Below, piece after piece: positions 22,599 to 30,271 of a stretch of 42,403 nucleotides of DNA (its first letter is position 1; each line of letters starts with the position of its first letter). A model generated the notes under the pieces. The model worked only from the letters and a program-made list of their open reading frames with translations, did not search any database and was not told the origin of the DNA. Where the stretch lies: the NCBI GenBank assembly GCA_009839725.1, contig VXPF01000124.1, forward strand, positions 1 through 42,403, given 5' to 3'. The translations under genes and the position numbers were made by a program. Origin of the DNA: Dehalococcoidia bacterium (GTDB taxonomy: Bacteria; Chloroflexota; Dehalococcoidia; Tepidiformales; Tepidiformaceae).

Positions 22599-24479
22599 TC
22601 ACGGCGCCTCTGGAATGTCGGGCTGGTCGTCGTAGTAGCGCGACATGAAGAGCAGCCCGTCATAGCGGATGGCCCACGTATGCGCGTACAGGGTCTCCGA
22701 GGACCTGATGTTGGGGAAGATGTTGCTTACCCAGACCCCATCCTCGGTGGCTGACGCAAGCTCCTGGCCGAGATGCCGGTCTCCCGATGAGGGGAGAGCC
22801 TTCAAGTCCGTGCCAATGAACTGCGGGGCGATGTGGGCGACCAGCAGAAGGTCGTTCTCGTCCGCGAGGGTGAGGCCCCACTGACCGTCAAGGCTTTCCT
22901 CGCTGCTATAGAGGGCGATGGTGGCGTCCAGGCCATTGCTCTCGTAGTAGTCGATAGCCTGCTGCACATAGGCCATCGTGTGGCCCACAGGGTCTTCGAT
23001 CCGCACGTAGTAGCCGGAGGCGAAGAGCATGCCATCGCGACGCACGGCGTACCCAACCTTGGGGACTTCCTTCAACGTGACCGGGTGGGGCCACAGGTAC
23101 TCCACCCAGACCCCCTCCTCGGTGGCCTCGGCCAACGCCTTGCCCAGTTCGTAGCCATCGGAACCGACCACGTCCTTGATGTCCGTGCCGATGAGTGCCG
23201 GGATGAGCGGGTGGACGTGATAGATGTCGCTCGCGTCGGTGGCGAAGAGATACCACTCGCCCTCGAAGCTGGCGACGCTGTTGTAGTAGTTGAGCATGGA
23301 CTGCAGGCCGTCACGCTCGTATCGCGCGATGGCGGCGTTCACGTACTGAACGGTGTATTCCCTCGGGTCGGCGTCGCGCCAGGCCGGGGGTCCCGTCTCG
23401 GGCTCGCCGGCGTAGTAGCCGGAGGCGAAGATCAGCCCGTCGTGGCGGATGGCCCAGGTAACCTTTTGCTGTTCCTTTCGGGAGACAGGATGGGGCCACA
23501 GGTACTCCACCCACACGCCTTCCCCGGTGGCCTGGGCAATCTCCCTGCCCAGTTCCTGCCCGTCGGAGCCGACCACGTCCTTGATATCCGTGCCGATGAG
23601 GTGCGGGAAGATGGGATGAGCCAGGTAGATGTCGTCATCGCCGATGAGGAACAGGTAGAACTGCCCCTCCAAGCTGTCCCGGCTGTTGTAGTGGGTGATG
23701 GCGGCGTCGAGGCCGTCCGCGTCGTATTTCGCTACGGCCCGGCTCACGTACTCCTTGACGGATTCGGCAACGTCTTGCACCAGGGCCGAATGGCTGGCCG
23801 CGAACACGAGGCCGTCGTGAAGGACGGCGAGAATTCGCCGTGGCTCTTCCTGCTTGGTGTCAGGGTTTACGCCCCGAGCCGTCGCCCAGAAACCCTCCTC
23901 GGTCGCAATTGCTGTCAGCTCTGCGAAGCCGGGGAATGATGAATCCGGGCCAACGTATTGCCCCTGCAGCGCAGGGAGAGCGTGGTGAACCAGCAATATG
24001 TGATCGGCTGTGTTCACGATGGTGAGCGCTCGCCCGTCCCCGAGTCCCGCCTCGGACCTGTAGAACTCGACGGTCGCGTCCAGGCCGTTCTCCCGGTAGT
24101 ACTCAATGGCGGCTGTTACAAAGGCTCGGGTCAGGTCGTCTTCGGTCAGGGGAGCGGGTTCCGGCGTCGGCTCCGGCGTCGGGGTCGCCGTGGGCTCCGG
24201 GGCCTCAGTAGCCGCGGGCGGCGGCTCCGGCGTTGGGGTGGCCGTGGGTTCGGGGGCCGCAGTGGCAGTGGGTTCAGGGGTTGGCGTGGCTGTGGGGTCG
24301 GGGGCCTCGGTGGCGGTGGGCGCCGGCGCCGGGGCAGGATCGTCCCCGCCGCAGGCAACTGCCAGGACGGCGATGGAGGCCACTACCAGAAGCACGAACA
24401 GTGCGTTCACGCCAGCGGGTGCTCGCCGGCACCTCGCTGCTGACCAACTCGCCCACGGTTGCATTCTCGCTCGATTCAA
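22599..24479 (-). CDS. Lipoprotein with four tandem Cache-like sensor units
   Basis: The protein is 626 residues. A signal peptide ends in the lipobox LAVAC with Cys43 lipidated, then a Thr/Pro/Glu-rich linker (about 45-110). Four related units of about 110-130 residues follow. Each starts with a helix like AAIxYYxxxGLDAxxxxYxS and contains a ligand-pocket-like strand, GTDIKDVVGSDG or similar, and GVWVEYLWPHP. These resemble single Cache domains, extracellular small-molecule sensors normally attached to kinases or chemoreceptors, but no signalling domain is present. Units 2 and 3 are the most alike. TTG 24479 is favoured by AGAGGGG 7 nt upstream; ATG 24464 is an alternative. It is divergent from the NCS2 permease and might be its binding protein (inference). 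Confidence 0.75.
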   Translation of the reverse strand: MNRARMQPWASWSAARCRRAPAGVNALFVLLVVASIAVLAVACGGDDPAPAPAPTATEAPDPTATPTPEPTATAAPEPTATPTPEPPPAATEAPEPTATPTPEPTPEPAPLTEDDLTRAFVTAAIEYYRENGLDATVEFYRSEAGLGDGRALTIVNTADHILLVHHALPALQGQYVGPDSSFPGFAELTAIATEEGFWATARGVNPDTKQEEPRRILAVLHDGLVFAASHSALVQDVAESVKEYVSRAVAKYDADGLDAAITHYNSRDSLEGQFYLFLIGDDDIYLAHPIFPHLIGTDIKDVVGSDGQELGREIAQATGEGVWVEYLWPHPVSRKEQQKVTWAIRHDGLIFASGYYAGEPETGPPAWRDADPREYTVQYVNAAIARYERDGLQSMLNYYNSVASFEGEWYLFATDASDIYHVHPLIPALIGTDIKDVVGSDGYELGKALAEATEEGVWVEYLWPHPVTLKEVPKVGYAVRRDGMLFASGYYVRIEDPVGHTMAYVQQAIDYYESNGLDATIALYSSEESLDGQWGLTLADENDLLLVAHIAPQFIGTDLKALPSSGDRHLGQELASATEDGVWVSNIFPNIRSSETLYAHTWAIRYDGLLFMSRYYDDQPDIPEAP

Positions 24480-24517
24480 AGGTTTACCCCTCTAGAGTCG
24501 TACTGTTTGCGACTGCG

Positions 24518-24523
24518 TATCAT
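24518..24523 (+). promoter_or_regulatory. -10-like hexamer TATCAT before the permease gene
   Basis: TATCAT lies 19 nt before the ATG at 24543 in the 63-bp divergent intergenic region shared with the Cache lipoprotein gene. No convincing -35 or ribosome binding site is visible. Confidence 0.35.
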
Positions 24524-24542
24524 ACGTTGTGCGCTGCCGTCT

Positions 24543-25256
24543 ATGAGCAAGATGTCCCGAACATCCCAAGGCCGACCCGTAATTCACTACGAGCCCGACG
24601 AGAAGTGCCCGCCATTGCTGGCGGTAATCTCTGCGCTACAAATATTCATTCCCAACACCATTAGCCTCATCATATTGGCGGCGCTTGTGGTGCGGGCATC
24701 CGACGAGTCGGACGCCTATCTGTCGTGGGTGACCTTCACCGTGCTGGCCGTCACCGGAGCCGGCATGATCCTGCAGACCCTGCGGCTCCGTCAGGTCGGC
24801 TCGGGCCGCCTCATCGTCGCGAACTTCAACGTTCCGTTCCTGGCGGTTTGCGCCCTGGCGCTCTCTGTCGGCGGACCTGGTCTGCTGGCCAGCCTGGTGG
24901 TGGTTTCCACCGTCGTCCAGTCGGTCCTCACCCTCCGCCTTGCCTCCCTCCGCCGAGTATTCACGCAGACGGTGAGCGGCGTGGTGGTGATGCTGGTAGC
25001 GGTTTCGGCCATGCCCTTCATCATCAGCAGAGCGGTCACGCCGCCGGAAGGCGAATCGACGCTGCTCTTCCTGGCGCCGGGGATGGCGGCGCTGGCGGCC
25101 GGGGTCCTGATATCGCTGCAAGACAAGCCGGTCTGGCGCATGTGGATCCTGACGGTGACCGTGGCCGTCGGTTTGCTCGTGGCTGTGCCCCTGGGCTTCT
25201 ACGACACCGCCATCATTGCCGACACCGCATGGGTCAGCCTGCCCGACTACCGGTGA
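24543..25256 (+). CDS. NCS2 (uracil/xanthine permease-type) transporter, N-terminal part
   Basis: These 237 residues hold about six to seven hydrophobic helices, starting with LLAVISALQIFIPNTISLII, which is typical of the first helices of nucleobase-cation symporter 2 proteins. The frame ends at TGA (25254-25256), but the same frame stays open after it and continues into the second half at 25272. The text across the stop (SLPDYR, stop, PALDLVFDADFWALLP) reads like an uninterrupted permease loop. The gene is therefore either a one-codon pseudogene, a sequencing error, or two pieces translated separately. I chose the ATG at 24543; a longer frame from 24459 overlaps the divergent gene. Confidence 0.7.
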   Translation: MSKMSRTSQGRPVIHYEPDEKCPPLLAVISALQIFIPNTISLIILAALVVRASDESDAYLSWVTFTVLAVTGAGMILQTLRLRQVGSGRLIVANFNVPFLAVCALALSVGGPGLLASLVVVSTVVQSVLTLRLASLRRVFTQTVSGVVVMLVAVSAMPFIISRAVTPPEGESTLLFLAPGMAALAAGVLISLQDKPVWRMWILTVTVAVGLLVAVPLGFYDTAIIADTAWVSLPDYR

Positions 25257-25271
25257 CCGGCGCTGGATCTG

Positions 25272-26288
25272 GTGTTCGACGCGGACTTCTGGGCCCTGCT
25301 TCCGGTCTTCGTGGTCGTGAATCTCACCGCCTTCATGAAAGCGGTGGGAGATCTATCGGTCATCTACCGCGCTTCCTACCGGACTCAATCCGCAGTCGAC
25401 TTCCGGACGGTGCAGGGGGGCTTGAATGTCTACGGCGTGGGTACCCTTGTTTCCGGCCTCCTGGGAACCCTGCCTGTAGCCGCGCCCTGGGCGGCTACCG
25501 CCGTCTACATCAGCTTCACCGGCGTCGCGGCCAGGACCGTCGGCCTCTACCTGGGCGCATTGACCATCGTTGTTGCGTTCTTCTCCAAGTTCCTTGCGTT
25601 GCTGATCGCCATTCCCAGCCCGGTGGTGAGCGCGGCTTACATCATCATCTTCGCCATGCTCTTCATCGAAGGGGCGAAGACCGTCTTTACGGGCCAGGTT
25701 GACCAGAGAAAGGCCACCATCACCGGCGTGTCCATGGTTCTGGGTTTGTCGGCAGCGGCCTTCAGCGGCTTTTTCGAGGGAGTCACCAGTCACCTGGTGG
25801 GGAACACGATCGTCGTCGGCGGGATGGCGGCCATCGCCATGACGCTCTTCACGGAAGTCTCGAGTCTTCGCGCCAAGAAACTGCAGACCGAGCTATCCCA
25901 GTCTTCCCTCGCTGCCATCGACGAGTTTCTCTCCCAGTACGCCGAGAGCCATTCCTGGACCGAGGAGGGGGGAAACCGGCTGCGCCTGGTAGGAGAAGAG
26001 GCCATCCTGAGCCTGCTCGAAGAAGAGCAGGACGGTGCCGCCACGGACAACCGCAGGTTGGTCGCCACCATTCGCCCCGACGGCGGATCGGCCGAGCTCG
26101 AGATCGTTGTCGCCTCAGGCGAAGCCATACAGGGGAATATCGAGAATCGCATGGCCTATCTGGGCCAGGATCAGGCCCTGGAGGACGAGCAGGAATTGTC
26201 GGTCCGGATCCTGCGCCACTACGCCTCGTCGGTACACCACCGCAAGTACTACGGGCTGGACATCGTCAGCTGCCGCGTGGACCAGTAG
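25272..26288 (+). CDS. NCS2 transporter, C-terminal part with extra cytoplasmic domain
   Basis: These 338 residues are in the same frame as the upstream half, with a GTG start 15 bp after the TGA. Residues 1-195 continue the NCS2 fold: ALLPVFVVVNLTAFMKAVGD, then the substrate-site region with PVAAPWAATA, and hydrophobic helices. About residues 200-338 form a soluble domain not usual for NCS2 carriers. Its GNRLRLVGEEAILSLLEE and AELEIVVASGEA loosely recall a degenerate GHKL (RsbW-like) ATPase lacking the key Asn; this is a weak inference. The intact C-terminal half, with no further disruption, argues that the interruption is recent or not inactivating. Confidence 0.7.
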   Translation: MFDADFWALLPVFVVVNLTAFMKAVGDLSVIYRASYRTQSAVDFRTVQGGLNVYGVGTLVSGLLGTLPVAAPWAATAVYISFTGVAARTVGLYLGALTIVVAFFSKFLALLIAIPSPVVSAAYIIIFAMLFIEGAKTVFTGQVDQRKATITGVSMVLGLSAAAFSGFFEGVTSHLVGNTIVVGGMAAIAMTLFTEVSSLRAKKLQTELSQSSLAAIDEFLSQYAESHSWTEEGGNRLRLVGEEAILSLLEEEQDGAATDNRRLVATIRPDGGSAELEIVVASGEAIQGNIENRMAYLGQDQALEDEQELSVRILRHYASSVHHRKYYGLDIVSCRVDQ

Positions 26289-26601
26289 CGCAACAGGGGC
26301 CTTGACCGTCCACCGGGAACCGGGGGAAAACTGGTTCTGGCACGGGACCGCGCCGCTACCGGCCGCCTCGGTTGGCGCGGGTGGTGGACCTACACGTACT
26401 GTACTGCGAACTTTCCGGTGGGCGGTGTCCCTGTAGGGGAAGAACGGCATGCGCCGACCAGGGCGGTCGCCACGTATCGCGGCGTCAAAGGTCACACTCG
26501 CTAGCCTGGTGATTCCGGCAGTACGTCGAGAGACTCGTGTCTGCCCAGTGAGACTGCGGTAGTGTCCACCCGCTTGGCGCAACACGGCGATGGGCAATCA
26601 C
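26289..26601. other. 313-bp stretch without a supported gene
   Basis: This separates the permease from the accessory region. Open frames here lack coding-like codon use and recognisable products. A weak stem (GGAACC and GGTTCT around 26320-26340) could act as a terminator. No tRNA, attachment site or insertion sequence end is visible, though this is where the gene content changes from chromosomal to accessory. Confidence 0.5.
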
Positions 26602-27570
26602 TCACGTCAGCACCTCGAACTCATCGGACAACGGATCGAAGCCGTTCTGCATGGAGGCGATGAACCTGTCTACCACCACGCGGACCCGCTTGACGAAGTC
26701 CTCGCGCTGCGCCCCAGACAGCATGCGACTATCGCCATGCGCCTGGAGATGCCTTGCCGTCGCGATGTCATCGATCCACGACCTCTCGATGCGAAGCTGG
26801 GTTCTCATGCGCTTCCACGAGGGCTTCGCATCGCCACTCGCGTCGCCCGGTTCGACGTAGCATTGTCGGATGTTCTCGATGGCCCGGAAGCAATGAAGGG
26901 CCGTGTCGTGTGGATTTCGGATGGACTCCCGAATGTCTCCCAAGGCTTGGGTGAGCTGACCTACGGATCGAACCCGCCTCTCGTCATGGCGATCGGACGG
27001 CTCCAGCATCACAATTCTCAGAAGGCTGTCGAAAGTGACACCCACGTCTTGCGGAAGGTCAAGAGACCCTACCGTGAACGGCCTAACCCAGTTCTCTGAG
27101 TCAAGTGTACGGTGATCAATGTAATGGCTAATGTAGACATCATACGAGCCACCTTGAACATAACCGTATACATCTAGCAAGACTCGGATCAAGCGGTCAA
27201 CGTAGTTTCCTACGCTCGAGTGGTTCCCGCCGCTCACGGTACTAACCGAGACCTCTATACGCGAAGCCACTATCCGGATAGAAGCATCGAACGAGAGTGA
27301 CCCATCGAGCGTCATGGAAGAAACGACAATCGGTTCTAGATTGCCCTCTCGCACGAGGGCGATGGTCACAGGCTCTTGATTTGCTCTCAAGACTGTGCCG
27401 AGAAACGTGTATGTGGGCGCTCCAGCTACCACCGCCGGCGACATCTCGTCGAATGCAGCTTCAATCTCCTGGGCCAACTCGTCCTCGGTCTGCGATTCGT
27501 AGTGCCGAATTACGTCCTGGACGCGCGCTTCGTCCCAACCGGGCGGGAACCGGAGCTTCGTCTCGCTCAT
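26602..27570 (-). CDS. Antitoxin-tail protein fused to a large domain with a HEPN-type RxxxxH motif
   Basis: The protein is 322 residues. Residues 5-40 (RFPPGWDEARVQDVIRHYES, TEDELAQEIEAAF) match, from memory, a small antitoxin-like protein that usually stands alone, paired with a toxin having YYIDP and HIYRHG motifs. Here it leads into about 280 further residues. Near the C terminus, ATARHLQAHG contains Arg273-x4-His278, resembling the R-x4-6-H active site of HEPN RNases, within a helical context (ALHCFRAIENIRQCY before, REDFVKRVRVVVDRFI after). GGAGAA stands 4 nt before the ATG. The broken toxin remnant upstream overlaps this start by 4 bp. The function is inferred to be defence or toxin related. 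Confidence 0.6.
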   Translation of the reverse strand: MSETKLRFPPGWDEARVQDVIRHYESQTEDELAQEIEAAFDEMSPAVVAGAPTYTFLGTVLRANQEPVTIALVREGNLEPIVVSSMTLDGSLSFDASIRIVASRIEVSVSTVSGGNHSSVGNYVDRLIRVLLDVYGYVQGGSYDVYISHYIDHRTLDSENWVRPFTVGSLDLPQDVGVTFDSLLRIVMLEPSDRHDERRVRSVGQLTQALGDIRESIRNPHDTALHCFRAIENIRQCYVEPGDASGDAKPSWKRMRTQLRIERSWIDDIATARHLQAHGDSRMLSGAQREDFVKRVRVVVDRFIASMQNGFDPLSDEFEVLT

Positions 27571-27852
27571 CGGCTTCTCCTTCGCCTTCGCCGCCGGAAA
27601 GCCCTCAGAGCATTTTCGGACAACTCGTAGGCGGTGATCACAAATGCGCCGTCAGACTCCGAGTCACGCACATACACTACTAGAAGGTTGCGCCCTCCGA
27701 GCGTTTGGCCGATAGCGAGCCGGGAGTCGCGCTGCCCGGGCAAGGTCCTCAGCAGGTGAAGACATCACGTCCTCAACCCTCGTCCTCGCGCACCCCATGC
27801 CGGTAGATGTGAAGGTCGCCGGCTGGGGGTCAATGTAGAACCGCAAATCCAT
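27567..27852 (-). pseudogene. Frameshifted toxin gene, partner of the downstream antitoxin-like gene
   Basis: Reading all minus-strand frames together restores one protein. Frame 1 gives MDLRFYIDPQP, frame 2 gives GDLHIYRHGVREDE, frame 1 gives VEDVMSSPAEDL, and frame 2 gives PGQRDSRLAIGQTLGG, then LLVVYVRDSESDGAFVITAY and an Arg-rich tail. This matches, from memory, a small toxin-like family with a YIDP start, HIYRHGV and ITAYEL. Three single-base changes are needed: one missing G near 27822, one extra G near 27775 and one extra base near 27740. Two lie in G runs. The stop TGA overlaps the next start as ATGA, an intact operon junction. Decay or homopolymer sequencing errors could each explain it. 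Confidence 0.65.
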
Positions 27853-28156
27853 CCCTCGAGTCTTCGCCTCCGCGTGATGGCACTATCAATTGGATCTTGT
27901 ACCGCTGGAAGCATCGGCCCGAGATCCCGGCCTCGACATACTGCACGCTCAGGGGACGACGCCCCGCTGCGGACCCCAACACTCTCAGCCTGGTCGTCGT
28001 GCAGCGCGTCGCTGGGTGTGCCCTCATCCAGATCGACTGAGCACTACGACTTCGTGGCGCCCGTCCACCTGGCCGGTCTGGTATGCGCTCAGCACGCGCA
28101 TTCTTGACCGACCCTCCCGGACAGGCTTGCCATGAGTCAGGCGTCTCCGCCTACTC
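27853..28156. other. 304-bp stretch without a supported gene
   Basis: Short frames on both strands lack consistent coding bias and end quickly. It lies between the stop of the protease gene and the toxin remnant, all on the minus strand, so it should hold the toxin promoter. I see no clear promoter or repeat in it. Confidence 0.4.
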
Positions 28157-29038
28157 CTACTCGAACTCCTCGACGTCATTGCGGACGTAATTCTCGAGGC
28201 TGAACTCATTATGGCCAGTAGCGGAGAACCGGTGGCGGCGCAGTTCCATCTGGTGTTGCGTCCCATGAGCTACTGCGTGGTTCACGAGTTCCTCAATACA
28301 ACTTCGCTTCCACACCAGCCCGAGGTCTGAGTCCGGGCGCAATCTGCCGGAGTAGACACCGACGAAGTAATTCATAGGCCTTCTCGCTTGCCAGTTCTGT
28401 CCCTTGTGCTCGACCACGGCTCCTGCACGAAACTGCGCGAACACAGGAGAACCGGACTGACCGGGGCGCGACCTACAGTCGATAAGGAACACGGGCAAGC
28501 CCGAGATGTCTATGTCGGGTTCCGATGCGATAGACCCCTTCGACCAGATCGGGAACGGTCCGCCGATCTGACCGTACGGGTAGCCGACGACATGCAATTC
28601 GCTGCCGACGTCCCATCGATGCCAGTCGTCCTTCAATGAGACGCTATTAATCTCCCCTACGATGTTCATCATCTCCTTGACCGGCAGGGCGACAATGTCC
28701 GCCCTGGCCCCCAGCGTCGGGTGCTCGGTCCAAGCAGGCGCTTCCGGGTTCGCGTGGTCCACTAGGTCAATGTGGTAGTGGACTTCGTGGGGACCGTGCA
28801 TCGTCACGATCGCATGGTCCGGGATGCCGCCTTGCTTGTGCAGCGGCTGCCCGGTGATATTGTGGCGCCCGGTGAAGTTGTGGCGGTTCGTGACGAGCAC
28901 CGGTCCATCTTCGGACATCACGAAAAAGCAGGTTCCGTTACCAAGCAGCGTCTGCCCGTAGTACATCCTGATGTAGCGGGACACGGCTGAAAGGCTATCG
29001 TAGTAGCCAGCCACTTCGAGTTGGTCTAGGTCGCTCAT
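28157..29038 (-). CDS. Trypsin-like serine protease
   Basis: This 293-residue chymotrypsin-fold protein has the triad His53 (LVTNRHNF), Asp114 (ARADIVALPV) and Ser195 in SRPGQSGSPVF. No signal peptide is present, so it is probably cytoplasmic. The C-terminal part (VNHAVAHGTQHQMELRRHR) is not typical of the family. ATG 29038 is favoured by CGGGAG 8 nt upstream. An ATG 6 codons further up (29056) sits 8 nt after TACAGT at 29065-29070 and is an alternative. Single-domain proteases of this kind occur among phage-defence genes, and the surroundings suggest such a role here, which is inference. Confidence 0.78.
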   Translation of the reverse strand: MSDLDQLEVAGYYDSLSAVSRYIRMYYGQTLLGNGTCFFVMSEDGPVLVTNRHNFTGRHNITGQPLHKQGGIPDHAIVTMHGPHEVHYHIDLVDHANPEAPAWTEHPTLGARADIVALPVKEMMNIVGEINSVSLKDDWHRWDVGSELHVVGYPYGQIGGPFPIWSKGSIASEPDIDISGLPVFLIDCRSRPGQSGSPVFAQFRAGAVVEHKGQNWQARRPMNYFVGVYSGRLRPDSDLGLVWKRSCIEELVNHAVAHGTQHQMELRRHRFSATGHNEFSLENYVRNDVEEFE

Positions 29039-29209
29039 GGGGTTGGCTCCCGTCATTGGCAGTGACTGTATGGAGCAGCCCGCTACTTGGATGCGGGTTC
29101 GTCCCTATTCTGCGGAGCGACGTGTCGACCGACAACAAGTGGCTGCCGGTAGCAGGACAGCATCGTAGCCCTGTCCGCCACTCGATATCCTCCTTGCGGC
29201 GAATGGGCT

Positions 29210-30271
29210 CTAGCGGGTGCGGTCGGAATCCTTGTTGGCGGTGACGCGCTTGCGGCCCCCGTCAGCGGGGAGCGGGCTACCGTCGCGGCCGTTCCAATAG
29301 ATGCCGGGGCGTGGTACCCGGTAGTAATTCGACGGGTGCTCTGGATCGGCGGAATGCCGCGCCGTTTCGTGCGCTGGCCGAAGGAAGCGCCCGAGGGCCG
29401 CTTCGCAATACTCGGGCAATATCTCGATGCAGAGCCACTGCCGCTCAGTGCGCTCGCAGACTTCCCCAGTGACGCAGCTGCCCGCGAACGGATCCAGCAC
29501 GAGGTCTCCTGGCTCGGTCAGCATGCGGATGAAGTACTCGGGTAGGTCTGCCGGGAACCGCGCCGGATGTGGCTTCAGGCCCCGCTCCGCGCAGTAGCGG
29601 AGGTAGAAGCTGTTGCTCTCGGTGTTTGGAATCGCGATCAGGTTAGGTGGGATCGCAGCTCCGTTGTCGCGAAAACTATCGCCGAGGTCATGGCCGGACG
29701 GTCGTCTTCTAGGGGTGAAGCCGCTATTGAGCAGACTGCGCATGCTCGAGCTGTACGGCTGTAGCACGCGGCGGTTGCTCGCCTTCGGCCAAGGCGTTTT
29801 CGCGAGCCACCATACTGTGTTGATAGCGTCCTTCACCCGCAGCCGGCGCACAGTCACCCATTCGGCTGGCGTGGGCAGCTTGGCCGGATTCCACCAGTAG
29901 AAGTCTTGGGCGAGATGAAACCCGTACTCCTCGCAAAGCATAATCAGAAGTTTGAAGTGATATAGGCTCCGCGTCGGAAAGCCCTTATTCCAAGCGCCCC
30001 CGATGTCGATCACCAAGCTGCCGCTCGGCTTGAGCACACGATGAAACTGCTCGGCGAACGGCCGGAACCATTCGGTGTAGTCGCCAGCATCGACGTTCCC
30101 GTAGTCCTTCTTGCGGACCAGTCCGAAGGGCGGACTCGTCATGATCAGATCAACGGATTCGTCGTCGTACGTCGCGAGCACGTCCACGCTGTCGCCGCGC
30201 ACGATAGACCCGAGTCGCGTCTCGTGGAACGTCTCGAAACCGGTTCCCGGGCCGCCCACCTTGTCCCTCAC
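29210..30271 (-). CDS. N4-cytosine DNA methyltransferase, M.PvuII-like
   Basis: This 353-residue beta-class methyltransferase has the catalytic motif TSPPF (45-49) first and the cofactor-binding motif DPFAGS (260-265) near the C terminus. Long stretches recall M.PvuII, a CAGCTG-specific N4-cytosine enzyme: TSPPFGLVRKKDYGN, FYWWNPAKLPTPAEWV, RVKDAINTVWW, RPSGHDLG and HPARFPADLPEYFIRMLTEP. The comparison is from memory of that sequence. The frame is open further upstream, but the start is GTG 30271, because it overlaps the nuclease stop as GTGA and the family N terminus begins there. Its target is therefore probably CAGCTG or a close variant. Confidence 0.9.
   Translation of the reverse strand: MRDKVGGPGTGFETFHETRLGSIVRGDSVDVLATYDDESVDLIMTSPPFGLVRKKDYGNVDAGDYTEWFRPFAEQFHRVLKPSGSLVIDIGGAWNKGFPTRSLYHFKLLIMLCEEYGFHLAQDFYWWNPAKLPTPAEWVTVRRLRVKDAINTVWWLAKTPWPKASNRRVLQPYSSSMRSLLNSGFTPRRRPSGHDLGDSFRDNGAAIPPNLIAIPNTESNSFYLRYCAERGLKPHPARFPADLPEYFIRMLTEPGDLVLDPFAGSCVTGEVCERTERQWLCIEILPEYCEAALGRFLRPAHETARHSADPEHPSNYYRVPRPGIYWNGRDGSPLPADGGRKRVTANKDSDRTR

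Noticed and set aside
25254-25256. TGA as selenocysteine or a recoded tryptophan codon
   Set aside because: The context is Arg-stop-Pro in a transporter loop with no expected redox cysteine, and no convincing SECIS hairpin is seen. Other genes in the window use TGA as a normal stop.
26115-26597. 160-residue minus-strand open frame covering the 313-bp gap
   Set aside because: It extends into the permease gene antisense, has no coding-like codon bias in the gap and no recognisable product.
27830-28027. 65-residue minus-strand open frame upstream of the toxin remnant
   Set aside because: It overlaps the toxin start in another frame, has no homology I recognise and no ribosome binding site.
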